Positions 40,593 to 49,533 of a stretch of DNA of 64,000 bases are shown here, piece by piece. The position numbers and the translations under genes were made by a program. Each line of letters starts with the position of its first letter. Positions within the stretch are counted from its first letter, which is position 1. Origin of the DNA: Lentzea jiangxiensis (GTDB taxonomy: Bacteria; Actinomycetota; Actinomycetes; Mycobacteriales; Pseudonocardiaceae); the NCBI RefSeq assembly GCF_900104175.1, contig NZ_FNIX01000012.1:158986-222985 (forward strand). Reading direction: 5' to 3'. The notes beneath the pieces are model-generated. The model saw only the letters and a program-made list of their open reading frames with translations. It was not told the DNA's origin and did not search any database.

Positions 40593-42248
40593 TCATCCCT
40601 GGTTCGTGTACAGCGTTCCCTCCGACCAGATGTACCGGGTGCCGCCCCAGCGGGCCGCCGACTCGACGTCCGGGAAGAAGCCCCGTCCCTCCAGGTTCGC
40701 GCTGGTGTTGCACAGCACCGGTACTCCGCTGATCTCCGCGTAGGCGGTGAGGATGCGCACCGTGGCGGTGTCCTGGGTGGACGCGATGGTCTGGAGCCGG
40801 GCGGTGCCGTCCAGGTGGACGATCGCCGGGACGCGGTCCGCCCAGCCGGGCCGCATGCGGTGCTCGAAGATCATGTACGGATCGGGCGTGCCGGGATCGA
40901 AGACCTCCGGCGCGCGGTCCTCCAGGCAGATGGGCGCGACCGGCCGGTACTGGGCCCGGTTCTTGATGTCGTTGAGCCGGTCCTTCATCCGGGTGCTGAT
41001 CGCGGGCGCGATGATGCTGCGGTTGCCCAGGGCTCGCGGACCCAGCTCCGCCCGGCCGGACAGGACGACCACCGGTTCGTCCTCGGCGTGCAGCAGAGCG
41101 GCCAGCTGCCGCTCGTCGCAGGGCCGGGCGCTCCACCCGCCGGGGAGGGTGCCGGTGGTGATCCGCGGTCCGCTGTAGACGTCCCACTCCAGCGCCGTCC
41201 GGCCGTTGCGGAACATCTCGCAGGCCGCCGTGCCGATCGCCGCTCCCGCGTCGTTGGGGAAGGGCGGGACGAAGACCTCCTGGAAGACCCCGCTGGCACG
41301 GATCGCGGTGTTCCACTTGATGTTCAGCGCGCAGCCGCCGCCGAGCACCAGGTTGTGGCCGCCGTCCGGGAAGCGCCTCCGCACCGCCGTGGTGAGCCGC
41401 TCGAGCAGGTTGTGGCCGAGGTAGGCCTGGTAGGTGGCGATGAGGTCCGCGTTGGACAAGCCCGGCATCAGCTCGTCCCGGTTCGCGGCGACCTTGTCGC
41501 CCAGGATCCCCACCCTGTCGACGGGGATGTCGCGGAACTCGGCCATCAGGTCGTCGAAGACGCCGAAGGCACCGGTCTCGACCCGGCCCTGGGCCGCGTA
41601 GGCCATGGCCTTGCCTGCGACGGAGAGGTGGTGGCGGATGAACCGGTCCGACGCGATGTCGTCGGTGTCGGGCAGGTACGGCTCGAACCGCGCGCAGAAG
41701 GCCGCGAAGCTGCCTCCGAAGACGGGCATGAGGGCCTCGACGAAGGCCACCTCGCGGGTCGCGGCCCGCACCCGGTACAGGCGCGGCGTGATGATGCCGT
41801 CCCAGACCAGGACGAACGCGTCCTCACCCCTGGCGGCGAACGGGCTCGAGCAGTACGTGCCGATCAGGTGGTTGGCGACGTGGGTGTAGCTGGCGTAGTC
41901 GCCCAGACCGTGGCCGCTGAAGGTGTGGCGTTGCAACGGACCGTCGTCGCCGGGGGTCTCGAGGTACGGCGCGACTCGGAGCCGCACCGGCAGTCCGACG
42001 GCGTCCACGGTCACGGCGGTCTCCCCCGCGGCGTCCTTCGTGTACCAGCCGTCGACCACGAACTGGTCGATGTCGGCGGGTGACAGACCCTCCGCGGCGA
42101 GGATCTCCGTCACGCGTTCCAGGTTTCCGAGAGAGCTGTACCGTTCACCGTTCCGCAGCTTCTCGATCTCGTAGCTGAAGAGAAGACGACCGTCCTCGAT
42201 GACGGCGACGCCGCCGTCGTGTGATGCCTTGATTCCGCATATGCGCAT
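40593..42248 (-). CDS. O-carbamoyltransferase (NodU/CmcH/TobZ family)
   Basis: The 551-residue protein transfers carbamoyl from carbamoyl phosphate, through carbamoyl-adenylate, to a hydroxyl group. The N-terminal Kae1-like domain starts with ICGIKASHDGGVAVIEDGRL. Further family motifs are NHLIGTYCSSPF, LVLGGGCALNIKWNT, EVFVPPFPNDAGAAIG, ELGPRALGNRSIIAP and IKNRAQYRPVAPICLED. PVLCNTSANLEGRG completes the C-terminal domain. Relatives carbamoylate cephalosporins, tobramycin and ansamycins. Its acceptor here is presumably an alcohol produced by the carboxylic acid reductase branch or by a P450. It follows P450-3 after 38 bases in one minus-strand transcript. Confidence 0.94.
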   Translation of the reverse strand: MRICGIKASHDGGVAVIEDGRLLFSYEIEKLRNGERYSSLGNLERVTEILAAEGLSPADIDQFVVDGWYTKDAAGETAVTVDAVGLPVRLRVAPYLETPGDDGPLQRHTFSGHGLGDYASYTHVANHLIGTYCSSPFAARGEDAFVLVWDGIITPRLYRVRAATREVAFVEALMPVFGGSFAAFCARFEPYLPDTDDIASDRFIRHHLSVAGKAMAYAAQGRVETGAFGVFDDLMAEFRDIPVDRVGILGDKVAANRDELMPGLSNADLIATYQAYLGHNLLERLTTAVRRRFPDGGHNLVLGGGCALNIKWNTAIRASGVFQEVFVPPFPNDAGAAIGTAACEMFRNGRTALEWDVYSGPRITTGTLPGGWSARPCDERQLAALLHAEDEPVVVLSGRAELGPRALGNRSIIAPAISTRMKDRLNDIKNRAQYRPVAPICLEDRAPEVFDPGTPDPYMIFEHRMRPGWADRVPAIVHLDGTARLQTIASTQDTATVRILTAYAEISGVPVLCNTSANLEGRGFFPDVESAARWGGTRYIWSEGTLYTNQG

Positions 42249-42286
42249 TGGTCAGCCGCACCTTTTCCGGAGATGTGAGAAATCGT

Positions 42287-43531
42287 CTAACGGTGGTTCA
42301 GCCGTACCGGCAGTGAATCGAGCCCGCGAATGATCGTGCTGTTGCGCCACCACAGGTCCTCCGGGTCGGCGGCGAGCCTCATGGCGGGGAACGCGTCGAG
42401 CAGGGCGCCGAACGCCATCTGCGCCTCCACCCTGGCCAGCGGTGCCCCGAGGCAGTGGTGGACGCCGTGCCCGAAGGCCAGGTGGCCGGTGGCGGACCGG
42501 CGGACGTCCAGCGCGTGCGGATCGGCGAAGCGCTCCGGGTCGCGGTTGGCGGAGGCGATCGCCAGCAGCACGAAGTCGCCTGCCGGGATCTCGACGTCAC
42601 CGACGGTCAGGGACTCCCGCGCGCAGCGGAAGGTCGCGTGCTTCAGCGGGCTCTCCAGCCTCAGGAACTCCTCGACCGCGCCGGGGAGCAGCGAGCGGTC
42701 CTCGCGCAGTGCGTCCCATTGGGGAAGGTTCCGCATCAGGTGGAGCGTGCCGTTGCCGACGGCGTTGAGGGTGGTCTCGAAACCGGCGATGAAAAGCAGG
42801 TAGGCCGTCGAGATCAGTTCCGTCTCGGTCAGCCGGTCGTCGACGTCGCGCGCCGAGACCAGGGCGGTGAGCAGGTCGTCGGCGGTTCCGCGGCGTTTGC
42901 GCCCGATCAGTTCGCCGAGGTACTCGGCGACCGCGGTCGCCGCGGCGGTGGCCTCTTCCGGGGAGTTGCCCGAGACGAGGGCCTCGGACCAGGACTTGAA
43001 GTTCTCCTGCTCCTCGACCGGTACGCCGAGCAGCAGGCAGATCACCCGGATCGGCAGCGGGAACGCGAACGCGTCCAGCAGGTCCACCGCCTCGTCCGGG
43101 TCGCGGTCCGCGAGGGCGGCGACCAGTCCGTCGGTGACCTTCTGGATCTCCGGCCGGAGCGCTGCGATGGCGCGGCCGGTGAAGGCCTTGCTCACGAGCT
43201 TGCGCAGTCTGGTGTGGTCGGGCGGATCCTTGTGCATCATGTGGCTGGCGATGACCGAGGAGAAACCGCCGCGCTTGCCGCGGTCCGGCTCCTTCTGCGC
43301 GAACAGTCCGTCGATCCTGTTCAGGTCGGTGCTCAGCCGGGGGTCCGCCAGCGCGGAGCGCACGGCGTCGTAACCGGTGATGACCCAGACCGGCAGCCCG
43401 CCGATCAGCGGGACCCCGGGAGGCATCCGCACCCGGTGCGCCGAGCCTTCGGCGCTGAGCTTCGCGTACACCGCGTAGGGGTTCTGCACGAACGCGTCGT
43501 CGAGTTCCAGAAGGGCGGAATCGCGGTCCAT
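42287..43531 (-). CDS. Cytochrome P450, canonical (P450-3)
   Basis: The 414-residue P450 is assigned from ATG 43531, 8 bases after AAGGA; ATG 43540 has no spacing and the longer frame from 43684 lacks family sequence. All signatures are ordinary: I-helix LLFIAGFETTLNAVGNG, EEFLRLESP (ExxR) and heme loop FGHGVHHCLGAPLARVEA. MHKDPPDHTRLRKLVSKAFT precedes the C-helix. It probably hydroxylates the scaffold, possibly creating the hydroxyl used by the adjacent carbamoyltransferase. It is divergent from the carboxylic acid reductase. Confidence 0.92.
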   Translation of the reverse strand: MDRDSALLELDDAFVQNPYAVYAKLSAEGSAHRVRMPPGVPLIGGLPVWVITGYDAVRSALADPRLSTDLNRIDGLFAQKEPDRGKRGGFSSVIASHMMHKDPPDHTRLRKLVSKAFTGRAIAALRPEIQKVTDGLVAALADRDPDEAVDLLDAFAFPLPIRVICLLLGVPVEEQENFKSWSEALVSGNSPEEATAAATAVAEYLGELIGRKRRGTADDLLTALVSARDVDDRLTETELISTAYLLFIAGFETTLNAVGNGTLHLMRNLPQWDALREDRSLLPGAVEEFLRLESPLKHATFRCARESLTVGDVEIPAGDFVLLAIASANRDPERFADPHALDVRRSATGHLAFGHGVHHCLGAPLARVEAQMAFGALLDAFPAMRLAADPEDLWWRNSTIIRGLDSLPVRLNHR

Positions 43532-43633
43532 GGGATACATCCTTGATTGCAGGCGTCCTCGTGGAATCCCTATCAAGTACCACCGGCCTCCGCAATGATG
43601 CTTATCAAAAAGCCCAACCGCAGGGCGAACCGC

Positions 43634-43662
43634 GTGACTGCCCGGCCGACTGCTGCTAGTGT
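43634..43662 (+). promoter_or_regulatory. Putative promoter of the carboxylic acid reductase operon
   Basis: GTGACT at 43634-43639 and TAGTGT at 43657-43662 are separated by 17 bases. Transcription would begin near 43669, downstream of a possible GTG start at 43659, which supports the later starts for the reductase. No copy of the CTTTGGG palindrome was seen in 43532-43694, so this transcript may be controlled differently from blocks A and B. Confidence 0.4.
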
Positions 43663-43694
43663 CGCGATTCGGTGCTGTTCCCATTTTCGCGGAG

Positions 43695-46600
43695 ATGACA
43701 TTGCGACTTGCGCAAGTAATGGCAAACGTCTTCGAGCGCTACGGGGAACGGCCCGCTGTCGGTGAACGCGCACGGGAACTCGTGCGGGACGCCCGGACGG
43801 GGCGCGTGACCGCCCGTCTGCTGCCCCGCTACGAGATGACCACCTACCGGGAGCTGTGGAGCCGCATACGCGCGGTGGCGAGCGACTGGCATCACCACCC
43901 GCGGCTCCCTCTGGCCGCGGGCGACCGGGTGGCCCTGCTCGGCTTCGCGAGCCGGGACTACGCGACGCTGAGCCTGGCGTGCGGCTACCTGGGCGTCGTC
44001 AACGTCCCGTTGCAGACCGGCGCGTCGGCCGAGACGCTGGCGTCCATCGTGGCGGAGACCGAGCCTGTCCTCGTCGCCGCGAGCGTCGAGCGCCTGGACG
44101 TGGCGACCGGACTGGTCCTGCGCGCGCCTTCGGTCCGGCGGCTGGTGGTGTTCGACCACGACCCGCGCTCCGACGACCACGCGGAGCGCTTCGCCGCCGC
44201 CCGCGACAGCCTCGCCGAGGCCGGGCGGGACGTCGAAGTCGTTGCGCTGCACGAGGTCCTCGGCACCTCCCTGCCTGAGGCGCCGCCGCACCTCCCCGGC
44301 GACGACCAGGACCCCCTCGCGATGCTCGTGTACACCTCGGGGAGCACCGGGACGCCCAAGGGCGCGATCTACACCGAGCGGCTGGCCGGGGTGACGTGGG
44401 AGGACCGGGCGAACCGGACCCCCGACGCGGGCGTGATCACCGTGCACTACACGCCGCTGAGCCATTTCGCGGGCCACTTCACGCTGACGAACACACTGGC
44501 GCGCGGCGGCACCACCTGCTTCACCGCGAGCAGCGACCTGTCGACGTTCTTCGAGGACCTCGCTCTCGTGCGGCCGACGGAGCTGTCCCTGGTGCCGCGC
44601 GTCTGCGAGATGCTCCACCAGCGCTACCAGAGCGAACTGGACCGGCGGACCGGCGCCGACCCGGCCGAGGTGCTCACACACCTCCGCGAGGAAGTCCTCG
44701 GAGGGCGCGTCTCCTGGGCCACCTGTGGTTCCGCGCCGCTGTCGGCCACGCTGACCGAGTTCGTCGAGTCACTGCTGGGCGTTCCCCTGTACGACATGTA
44801 CGGCTCCACCGAGGTCCCGGGCATCGCCGTCAACGGCACCTTGCTGAACCCGCCCGTGATCGACTACAAGCTGGCCGACGTGCCCGAGCTCGGCTACTTC
44901 CGCACCGACCACCCGTACCCGCGCGGCGAGTTGCGGGTGAAGGCGGGCGGCATCCCCGGCTACTACAAGCAGCCCGAGCTGACGGCGGACCTCTTCGACG
45001 AGGACGGTTACTACAGGACCGGCGACATCGTCGCCGAGCTCGGTCCGCGCCGCATCGCCGTCGTGGACCGCCTCAAGAGCGTCCTGAAGTTGTCCCAGGG
45101 CGAGTTCGTGGCCGTGGCCCGGCTGGAGTCCGTCTTCGCCGCCGGCCCGTCGGTGCGGCAGATCTTCGTCTACGGCAACAGCGAGCGCTCTTACCTGCTC
45201 GCTGTCGTCGTGCCCACCGAAGACGCCCTGGAGCGGCACGGGGAAGACCGTCTGGTAGATCTGCTGACCGAGTCGTTCCGGCAGATCGCGAAGGACATGG
45301 GCCTGAAGTCGTACGAGATCCCCCGTGGCCTGCTGCTCGAGACCGAGCCGTTCAGCCAGGCCAACGGTCTGTTGTCGGACCAGCGCAAGTTGTTGCGGCC
45401 CAAGCTCGTGCAGCGGTACGGCGAACGGCTGGAACAGCTGTACGCCGACATCTCGGCCCGTGAGACCCGAGAGTTGCTCGACCTGGTTCGCACCGGCGGC
45501 GACCAGCCGGTGCTGGAGACCGTCCAGCGGGCCGTGCGGGCGTTGCTGGCGGGCTCGACGGCCGAGGTGAGCCCTTCCGCGTACTTCCGCGACCTCGGCG
45601 GCGACTCGCTGTCGGCGGTGTCGCTGTCGAACCTGGTGCACGACACCTTCGGCGTCCGGGTACCCGTGGACGTCATCATCAGCCCCGCGCACGACCTGCG
45701 GCAGCTGGCCGCCCACGTCGAGGCCAAGCGCGTAGCCACCGCGACGCGGCCCACATTCGCGTCGGTGCACGGCGAGAACGCCACCGAGGTGCGCTCCGAG
45801 GACCTCACCCTGGACCGGTTCGTCGACGCCGCGACCCTGGACGGTGCTCGCCACCTCCCCCTCCCGGCCGGGGAGCCCCGCCTCGTCCTGCTGACCGGCG
45901 CCAGCGGATACCTCGGCCGCTTCCTCACCCTCGAGTGGCTGCAGCGGCTCGCCCCGGACGGCGGCAGGCTGATCGTCATCGTCCGCGGCAAGGATCCCGA
46001 GGCCGCCCGGCAACGCCTGACCGACGCGTTCGGCAGCGACGACCCCGAACTGACGCGCACCTTCGAAAAGGTGGCCGCGGAGCACCTGGAGGTGCTGGCG
46101 GGGGACATCGCCGAGCCGCGGCTGGGGCTGGACGGGGCGACGTGGGAACGGCTGACCGGTGAGGTGGACCTGATCGTCCATGCGGGAGCACTGGTGAACC
46201 ACGTGCTGCCCTACCGCCATCTGTTCGACGCCAACGTCCTCGGCACCGCGGAGCTCATCCGCCTGGCCCTGACCACCCGGCTCAAGCCGATCAACTACAT
46301 CTCGAGCGTGGCGGTGTCCCGGTCGCGGAAGGGACACCCCCTCGACGAGGACTCCGACGTGCGCACCGCGCTGCCGGTCCAGTCCGTCGACGACGGGTAC
46401 GCCAGCGGGTACACGACGAGCAAGTGGGCGGGAGAAGTGCTGCTGCGGGAGGCGCACGACCTCTGCCGCCTGCCGGTGACGGTGTTCCGCTCCACCATGA
46501 TCCTCGCTCACAGCAGGTACACCGGGCAGCTCAACGTGCACGACATGTTCAGCCGGCTGATGTTCAGCGTCCTCGCGACGGGGGTGGCCCCGCAGTCGTT

Positions 46601-47069
46601 CTACCGCGGCGAGGGGGCCCACTACGACGGCCTGCCCGTCGACTTCACCGCGGCGTCGGTCGTCACGCTGGGACCGAGCACCTCCGGGTATCAGACCTTC
46701 AGCCTGATGAACCCGCACGACGACGGGATCTCGCTCGACACGTTCGTCGAGTGGCTGGTCGAAGACGGCCACGGCATCGAGCGGATCGCGGACCACGGTG
46801 ACTGGCTCGTCCGCGTCGAAGCCGCCCTGCGCACCCTGCCCGAGTCGCAGCGGCAGTACTCGATCCTCCCGCTGCTGCACGGCTTCCGGGAACAGGAACC
46901 GGCGGTGCCCGGTTCGGACGTCCCGTCGGCGCGCTTCCGCGAGGCCGTCCAGGAGGCTGGCATCGGACCGGCCGCCGACGTCCCGCACCTGTCCCGATCC
47001 CTCATCCGCAAGTACGCGACGGACCTGCGGCACCTGCTGATCCCGAATCCAGAGGTCTCTCGAACGTGA
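43695..47069 (+). CDS. Carboxylic acid reductase (adenylation-thiolation-reductase)
   Basis: The roughly 1124-residue multidomain enzyme reduces an acid to an aldehyde with ATP and NADPH. The adenylation domain contains LVYTSGSTGTPKGAIYTERL and YGSTEVPGIAVNG, then GYYRTGDIVAELGPRRIAVV. The carrier domain has the phosphopantetheine serine in YFRDLGGDSLSAVSLSN. The reductase domain begins RLVLLTGASGYLGRFLTLEW and has the catalytic pair in YASGYTTSKWAGEVLL. The start is ATG 43695 or TTG 43701 (GGAG at 43691-43694 suits the latter). Aryl acids are common substrates of this family, so the PABA-derived carboxyl group is the likely target. It overlaps the GMC gene by GTGA. Confidence 0.93.
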   Translation: MTLRLAQVMANVFERYGERPAVGERARELVRDARTGRVTARLLPRYEMTTYRELWSRIRAVASDWHHHPRLPLAAGDRVALLGFASRDYATLSLACGYLGVVNVPLQTGASAETLASIVAETEPVLVAASVERLDVATGLVLRAPSVRRLVVFDHDPRSDDHAERFAAARDSLAEAGRDVEVVALHEVLGTSLPEAPPHLPGDDQDPLAMLVYTSGSTGTPKGAIYTERLAGVTWEDRANRTPDAGVITVHYTPLSHFAGHFTLTNTLARGGTTCFTASSDLSTFFEDLALVRPTELSLVPRVCEMLHQRYQSELDRRTGADPAEVLTHLREEVLGGRVSWATCGSAPLSATLTEFVESLLGVPLYDMYGSTEVPGIAVNGTLLNPPVIDYKLADVPELGYFRTDHPYPRGELRVKAGGIPGYYKQPELTADLFDEDGYYRTGDIVAELGPRRIAVVDRLKSVLKLSQGEFVAVARLESVFAAGPSVRQIFVYGNSERSYLLAVVVPTEDALERHGEDRLVDLLTESFRQIAKDMGLKSYEIPRGLLLETEPFSQANGLLSDQRKLLRPKLVQRYGERLEQLYADISARETRELLDLVRTGGDQPVLETVQRAVRALLAGSTAEVSPSAYFRDLGGDSLSAVSLSNLVHDTFGVRVPVDVIISPAHDLRQLAAHVEAKRVATATRPTFASVHGENATEVRSEDLTLDRFVDAATLDGARHLPLPAGEPRLVLLTGASGYLGRFLTLEWLQRLAPDGGRLIVIVRGKDPEAARQRLTDAFGSDDPELTRTFEKVAAEHLEVLAGDIAEPRLGLDGATWERLTGEVDLIVHAGALVNHVLPYRHLFDANVLGTAELIRLALTTRLKPINYISSVAVSRSRKGHPLDEDSDVRTALPVQSVDDGYASGYTTSKWAGEVLLREAHDLCRLPVTVFRSTMILAHSRYTGQLNVHDMFSRLMFSVLATGVAPQSFYRGEGAHYDGLPVDFTAASVVTLGPSTSGYQTFSLMNPHDDGISLDTFVEWLVEDGHGIERIADHGDWLVRVEAALRTLPESQRQYSILPLLHGFREQEPAVPGSDVPSARFREAVQEAGIGPAADVPHLSRSLIRKYATDLRHLLIPNPEVSRT

Positions 47070-48484
47070 GTGGTTACGACTACATCGTGGTGGGCGGCGG
47101 CAGCGCGGGGTGCGTGGTCGCCGCTCGCCTGGCCGAGAACGCGAAAGTGCTGCTGCTGGAGGCGGGCAGCGCGTCTCCGGTGACCGCCGCGCCGCACAGG
47201 TGGCTGTCGCTGCTGGGCACCGGATCGGACTGGCGGGACACGACTCTGCCGGAGCCCGAGCTCGGCAGAACTCTCGCCTGGCCGCGCGGAAAAGCTCTGG
47301 GCGGCTCCTCCAGCATCAACGGGATGATCTTCGCTCGCGGACATCGGAGCAGCTACGACTGGGGCAAGGGCTGGGAGTTCGACGACCTGCTGCCGTTCTT
47401 CCGGCGCAGCGAACACGCTCCCACTCGCGATCCGGCCCTGCGTGGCGTCGGCGGCCCTCTGCGGGTCGCCCCGGCCGAGCACCGCCATCCGACAGCGGCG
47501 GCGTTCGTGGACGCGGCCGCCGAGATGGGACACCGGCTTGCGACGGACATCAGCGGAGGCGCGGAGGAGGGTGTCGGCTGGGTCGACCTGAACATCGTCG
47601 CAGGGGCCAGGCAGAGCGCTGCCGACGCCTACCTGGGCTCCCGCGCCAACCTCGACGTGGTCACGGACGCGTTGGTCCAGCGCGTCGTGTTCGACGGGGT
47701 CAAGGCCACTGGCGTCGACTACACCGTCGGCGGACGACAGATCCGCCTCGAAGCCACCGAAGTGGTGCTGTGCGCGGGCACCGTCGGAACCGCTCAACTG
47801 ATGATGCTCAGCGGGATCGGCCCCGCAGACCACCTGCGTGACAGGAACATCGACGTCGTCGCCGACCTGCCCGGCGTGGGCGAGAACCTGCACGACCATC
47901 CGCTTTCCTTCGTGATGTACAGCAGCGCGCGACCGGTGCCGGCGAGCTCGTACAACAACGTCGAGGTCCTCGGACTGGTGCGCAGCGATCCCGGACTGGA
48001 CGCTCCGGATCTGCAGACCACCCTGTCACCGACAGGAGAAGACTCCTACCTGATCGTGCTCTCCCTGATGACCCCGTACAGCCGTGGGCGACTCCGCTTG
48101 GCTGACGAGGGAATCGCGCTGGCTCCGCGTTATCTGACCGATGCACGGGACATGACCGCGATGGTGAACGGACTGCGGGTGGTGCGCGAGATAGGCGCGG
48201 CACACGCCCTCACACCGTGGCGCGGGCAGGAAGCCGAGTCGGGCGGCGAGGCGTACATCCGGGCGACGACGGCGCCGTACTACCACTACGTCGGCACGTG
48301 CAAGCTGGGCGTGGACGAGATGTCGGTGGTGGACCAGGATCTCCGCGTGCACGGTGTCGAGGGCCTGCGGATCGCGGACGCCTCGGTCATCCCGCAGATC
48401 CCTTCGGCCAACACCTACGCGACCGTGATCGCGATCGCGGAACGAGCCGCGAGCCTCATCACCGAAGCCGCGACCACGCGGTGA
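47066..48484 (+). CDS. GMC-family FAD-dependent oxidoreductase
   Basis: The 472-residue flavoprotein begins with the FAD fold YIVVGGGSAGCVVAARLAEN. It carries both GMC signatures (PRGKALGGSSSINGMIFARG and EVVLCAGTVGTAQLMMLSGI). The catalytic histidine lies in YYHYVGTCKLG and the asparagine in PSANTYATVIAIAE. GMC enzymes oxidise alcohols, often to aldehydes. Co-translated with the carboxylic acid reductase, it may reverse or balance the aldehyde/alcohol state, or oxidise another alcohol such as one on the prenyl chain. It is the last clear biosynthetic gene; beyond it only gene remnants are found. Confidence 0.92.
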   Translation: MSGYDYIVVGGGSAGCVVAARLAENAKVLLLEAGSASPVTAAPHRWLSLLGTGSDWRDTTLPEPELGRTLAWPRGKALGGSSSINGMIFARGHRSSYDWGKGWEFDDLLPFFRRSEHAPTRDPALRGVGGPLRVAPAEHRHPTAAAFVDAAAEMGHRLATDISGGAEEGVGWVDLNIVAGARQSAADAYLGSRANLDVVTDALVQRVVFDGVKATGVDYTVGGRQIRLEATEVVLCAGTVGTAQLMMLSGIGPADHLRDRNIDVVADLPGVGENLHDHPLSFVMYSSARPVPASSYNNVEVLGLVRSDPGLDAPDLQTTLSPTGEDSYLIVLSLMTPYSRGRLRLADEGIALAPRYLTDARDMTAMVNGLRVVREIGAAHALTPWRGQEAESGGEAYIRATTAPYYHYVGTCKLGVDEMSVVDQDLRVHGVEGLRIADASVIPQIPSANTYATVIAIAERAASLITEAATTR

Positions 48485-48730
48485 TCAGCGAGCGCTCGCC
48501 GTTGTCTTTGCCGAACCCAGCGAGGCGCCAGCGCGGTCTGAGGCCGGATGTCGCGGCGAGCTCGTCCGCGAGTTCCCCAGCCGCTCCGGCGTGGCCGCAC
48601 AGATCTGCACGAAGAGGTCGCCGTGACAGCACGCCTCATCCAGCACGTCGCTGGGAAGGGCGGACATCTGTGTGAGACCGGCGGGGAGCCGCTGGCCGTG
48701 CAGCGACGCTGTGCGTACCGAAAACTGCAT
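48485..48730 (-). pseudogene. DyP-type peroxidase-like fragment, frameshifted
   Basis: On the minus strand about 50 residues (FSVRTASLHGQRLPAGLTQM, LPSDVLDEACCHGDLFVQIC) resemble DyP-type peroxidases around their GDL-VQ-CADDP motif. After TPERLG the family-like continuation (ELADELAATSGLRPRWRLAG) lies in another frame, and it is cut off at the GMC stop. Both ends of a peroxidase of 350-430 residues are missing. The 251 bases between it and the next gene contain nothing I can assign. Confidence 0.45.
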
Positions 48731-48981
48731 CCGCGCAGGTCGAGCGCATGGCGGTACTCGTGGACGACAACGCCCTACCCACAGGCCGCAGTCGTGGGGC
48801 GCCCACCCGCCGGCTCCAGCCCGGACGCGCCCGGCGACCACTTCAGCTACCGGATCGACATCTGGCGAGTCACCGAACGCAGCGCTCTCACCGTAATCAG
48901 ACAGGGGCCGTTTCCCTGGGGAGGCTGATCCCGCCTCACGGAGACACGTACCGGAACGTGCCACGTACATGGACGAGCCCG

Positions 48982-49533
48982 TCAACGCTGCCAGAGAAAC
49001 GCGGCATGTCCGCAGGGCTGGCAGTGAAAGACGTAACCCCGGCCACCGCCGCCGAAGTTCGCCGCAGTCGAGTGGTCGTACCCCTCTTCGAGCTGGACCG
49101 TGAACGTCATGCGAGTGGCGCACGACGGGCAAGTGGGCGTCTCATCGTCTTGAAGCCAGTCCGGTTCGCCACCCAGCCGCCCAAGGACCAACTCCTCCTC
49201 CAGCTCTTCGGCGGAGTGAGGACGCAAGGCGGTCACCGCGCCAAGCAGCGTCACGCCCCTGGCAGGGACGACGGCTACCGAGAGCGGACCGGTGAACAGC
49301 AGAGCACGGTTGGCACCGGAGGCAGCGTCCCAGCCATCGCACATACCAGGGTCGTTATCGCACATGAACACCGCCACCGTCCCGATGTCGAGTGGCAGAT
49401 GAGCGAGGAACTGCATGGCCCCACCGCACTCACGACACGAAGGCCAAGCGAAACCGTCCGGGACCAAGGGGACTCCACCGGTACGCAGAACGGGCGCATC
49501 AGCGGCGGCTTCCCCGCCGTAGACCAAGAGCAT
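48982..49533 (-). CDS. DUF1963-like protein with two CxxC pairs
   Basis: The 183-residue protein (ATG 49533, TAGG 8 bases before; a GTG at 49539 is also possible) has a zinc-ribbon-like arrangement. CRECGGAMQFLAHLPLD is near the start, and CPSCATRMTFTVQLEEGYDH and FHCQPCGHAAFLWQR are at the end. GGVPLVPDGFAWPSCRECGG and MQFLAHL resemble bacterial DUF1963/YwqG-type proteins, whose function is unknown. There is no signal peptide or membrane segment. It is intact between two gene remnants and seems unrelated to the biosynthetic cluster. Confidence 0.72.
   Translation of the reverse strand: MLLVYGGEAAADAPVLRTGGVPLVPDGFAWPSCRECGGAMQFLAHLPLDIGTVAVFMCDNDPGMCDGWDAASGANRALLFTGPLSVAVVPARGVTLLGAVTALRPHSAEELEEELVLGRLGGEPDWLQDDETPTCPSCATRMTFTVQLEEGYDHSTAANFGGGGRGYVFHCQPCGHAAFLWQR

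Noticed and set aside
44769..47033. 754-residue minus-strand open frame inside the carboxylic acid reductase
   Set aside because: The plus strand encodes clear adenylation, carrier and reductase motifs across the same bases; the antisense translation has none.
21351..48484. Polyene or aureothin-type pathway starting from PABA or p-nitrobenzoate
   Set aside because: No polyketide synthase or peptide synthetase modules are present, while prenyl synthase and UbiA genes are, so the PABA unit is prenylated rather than extended.
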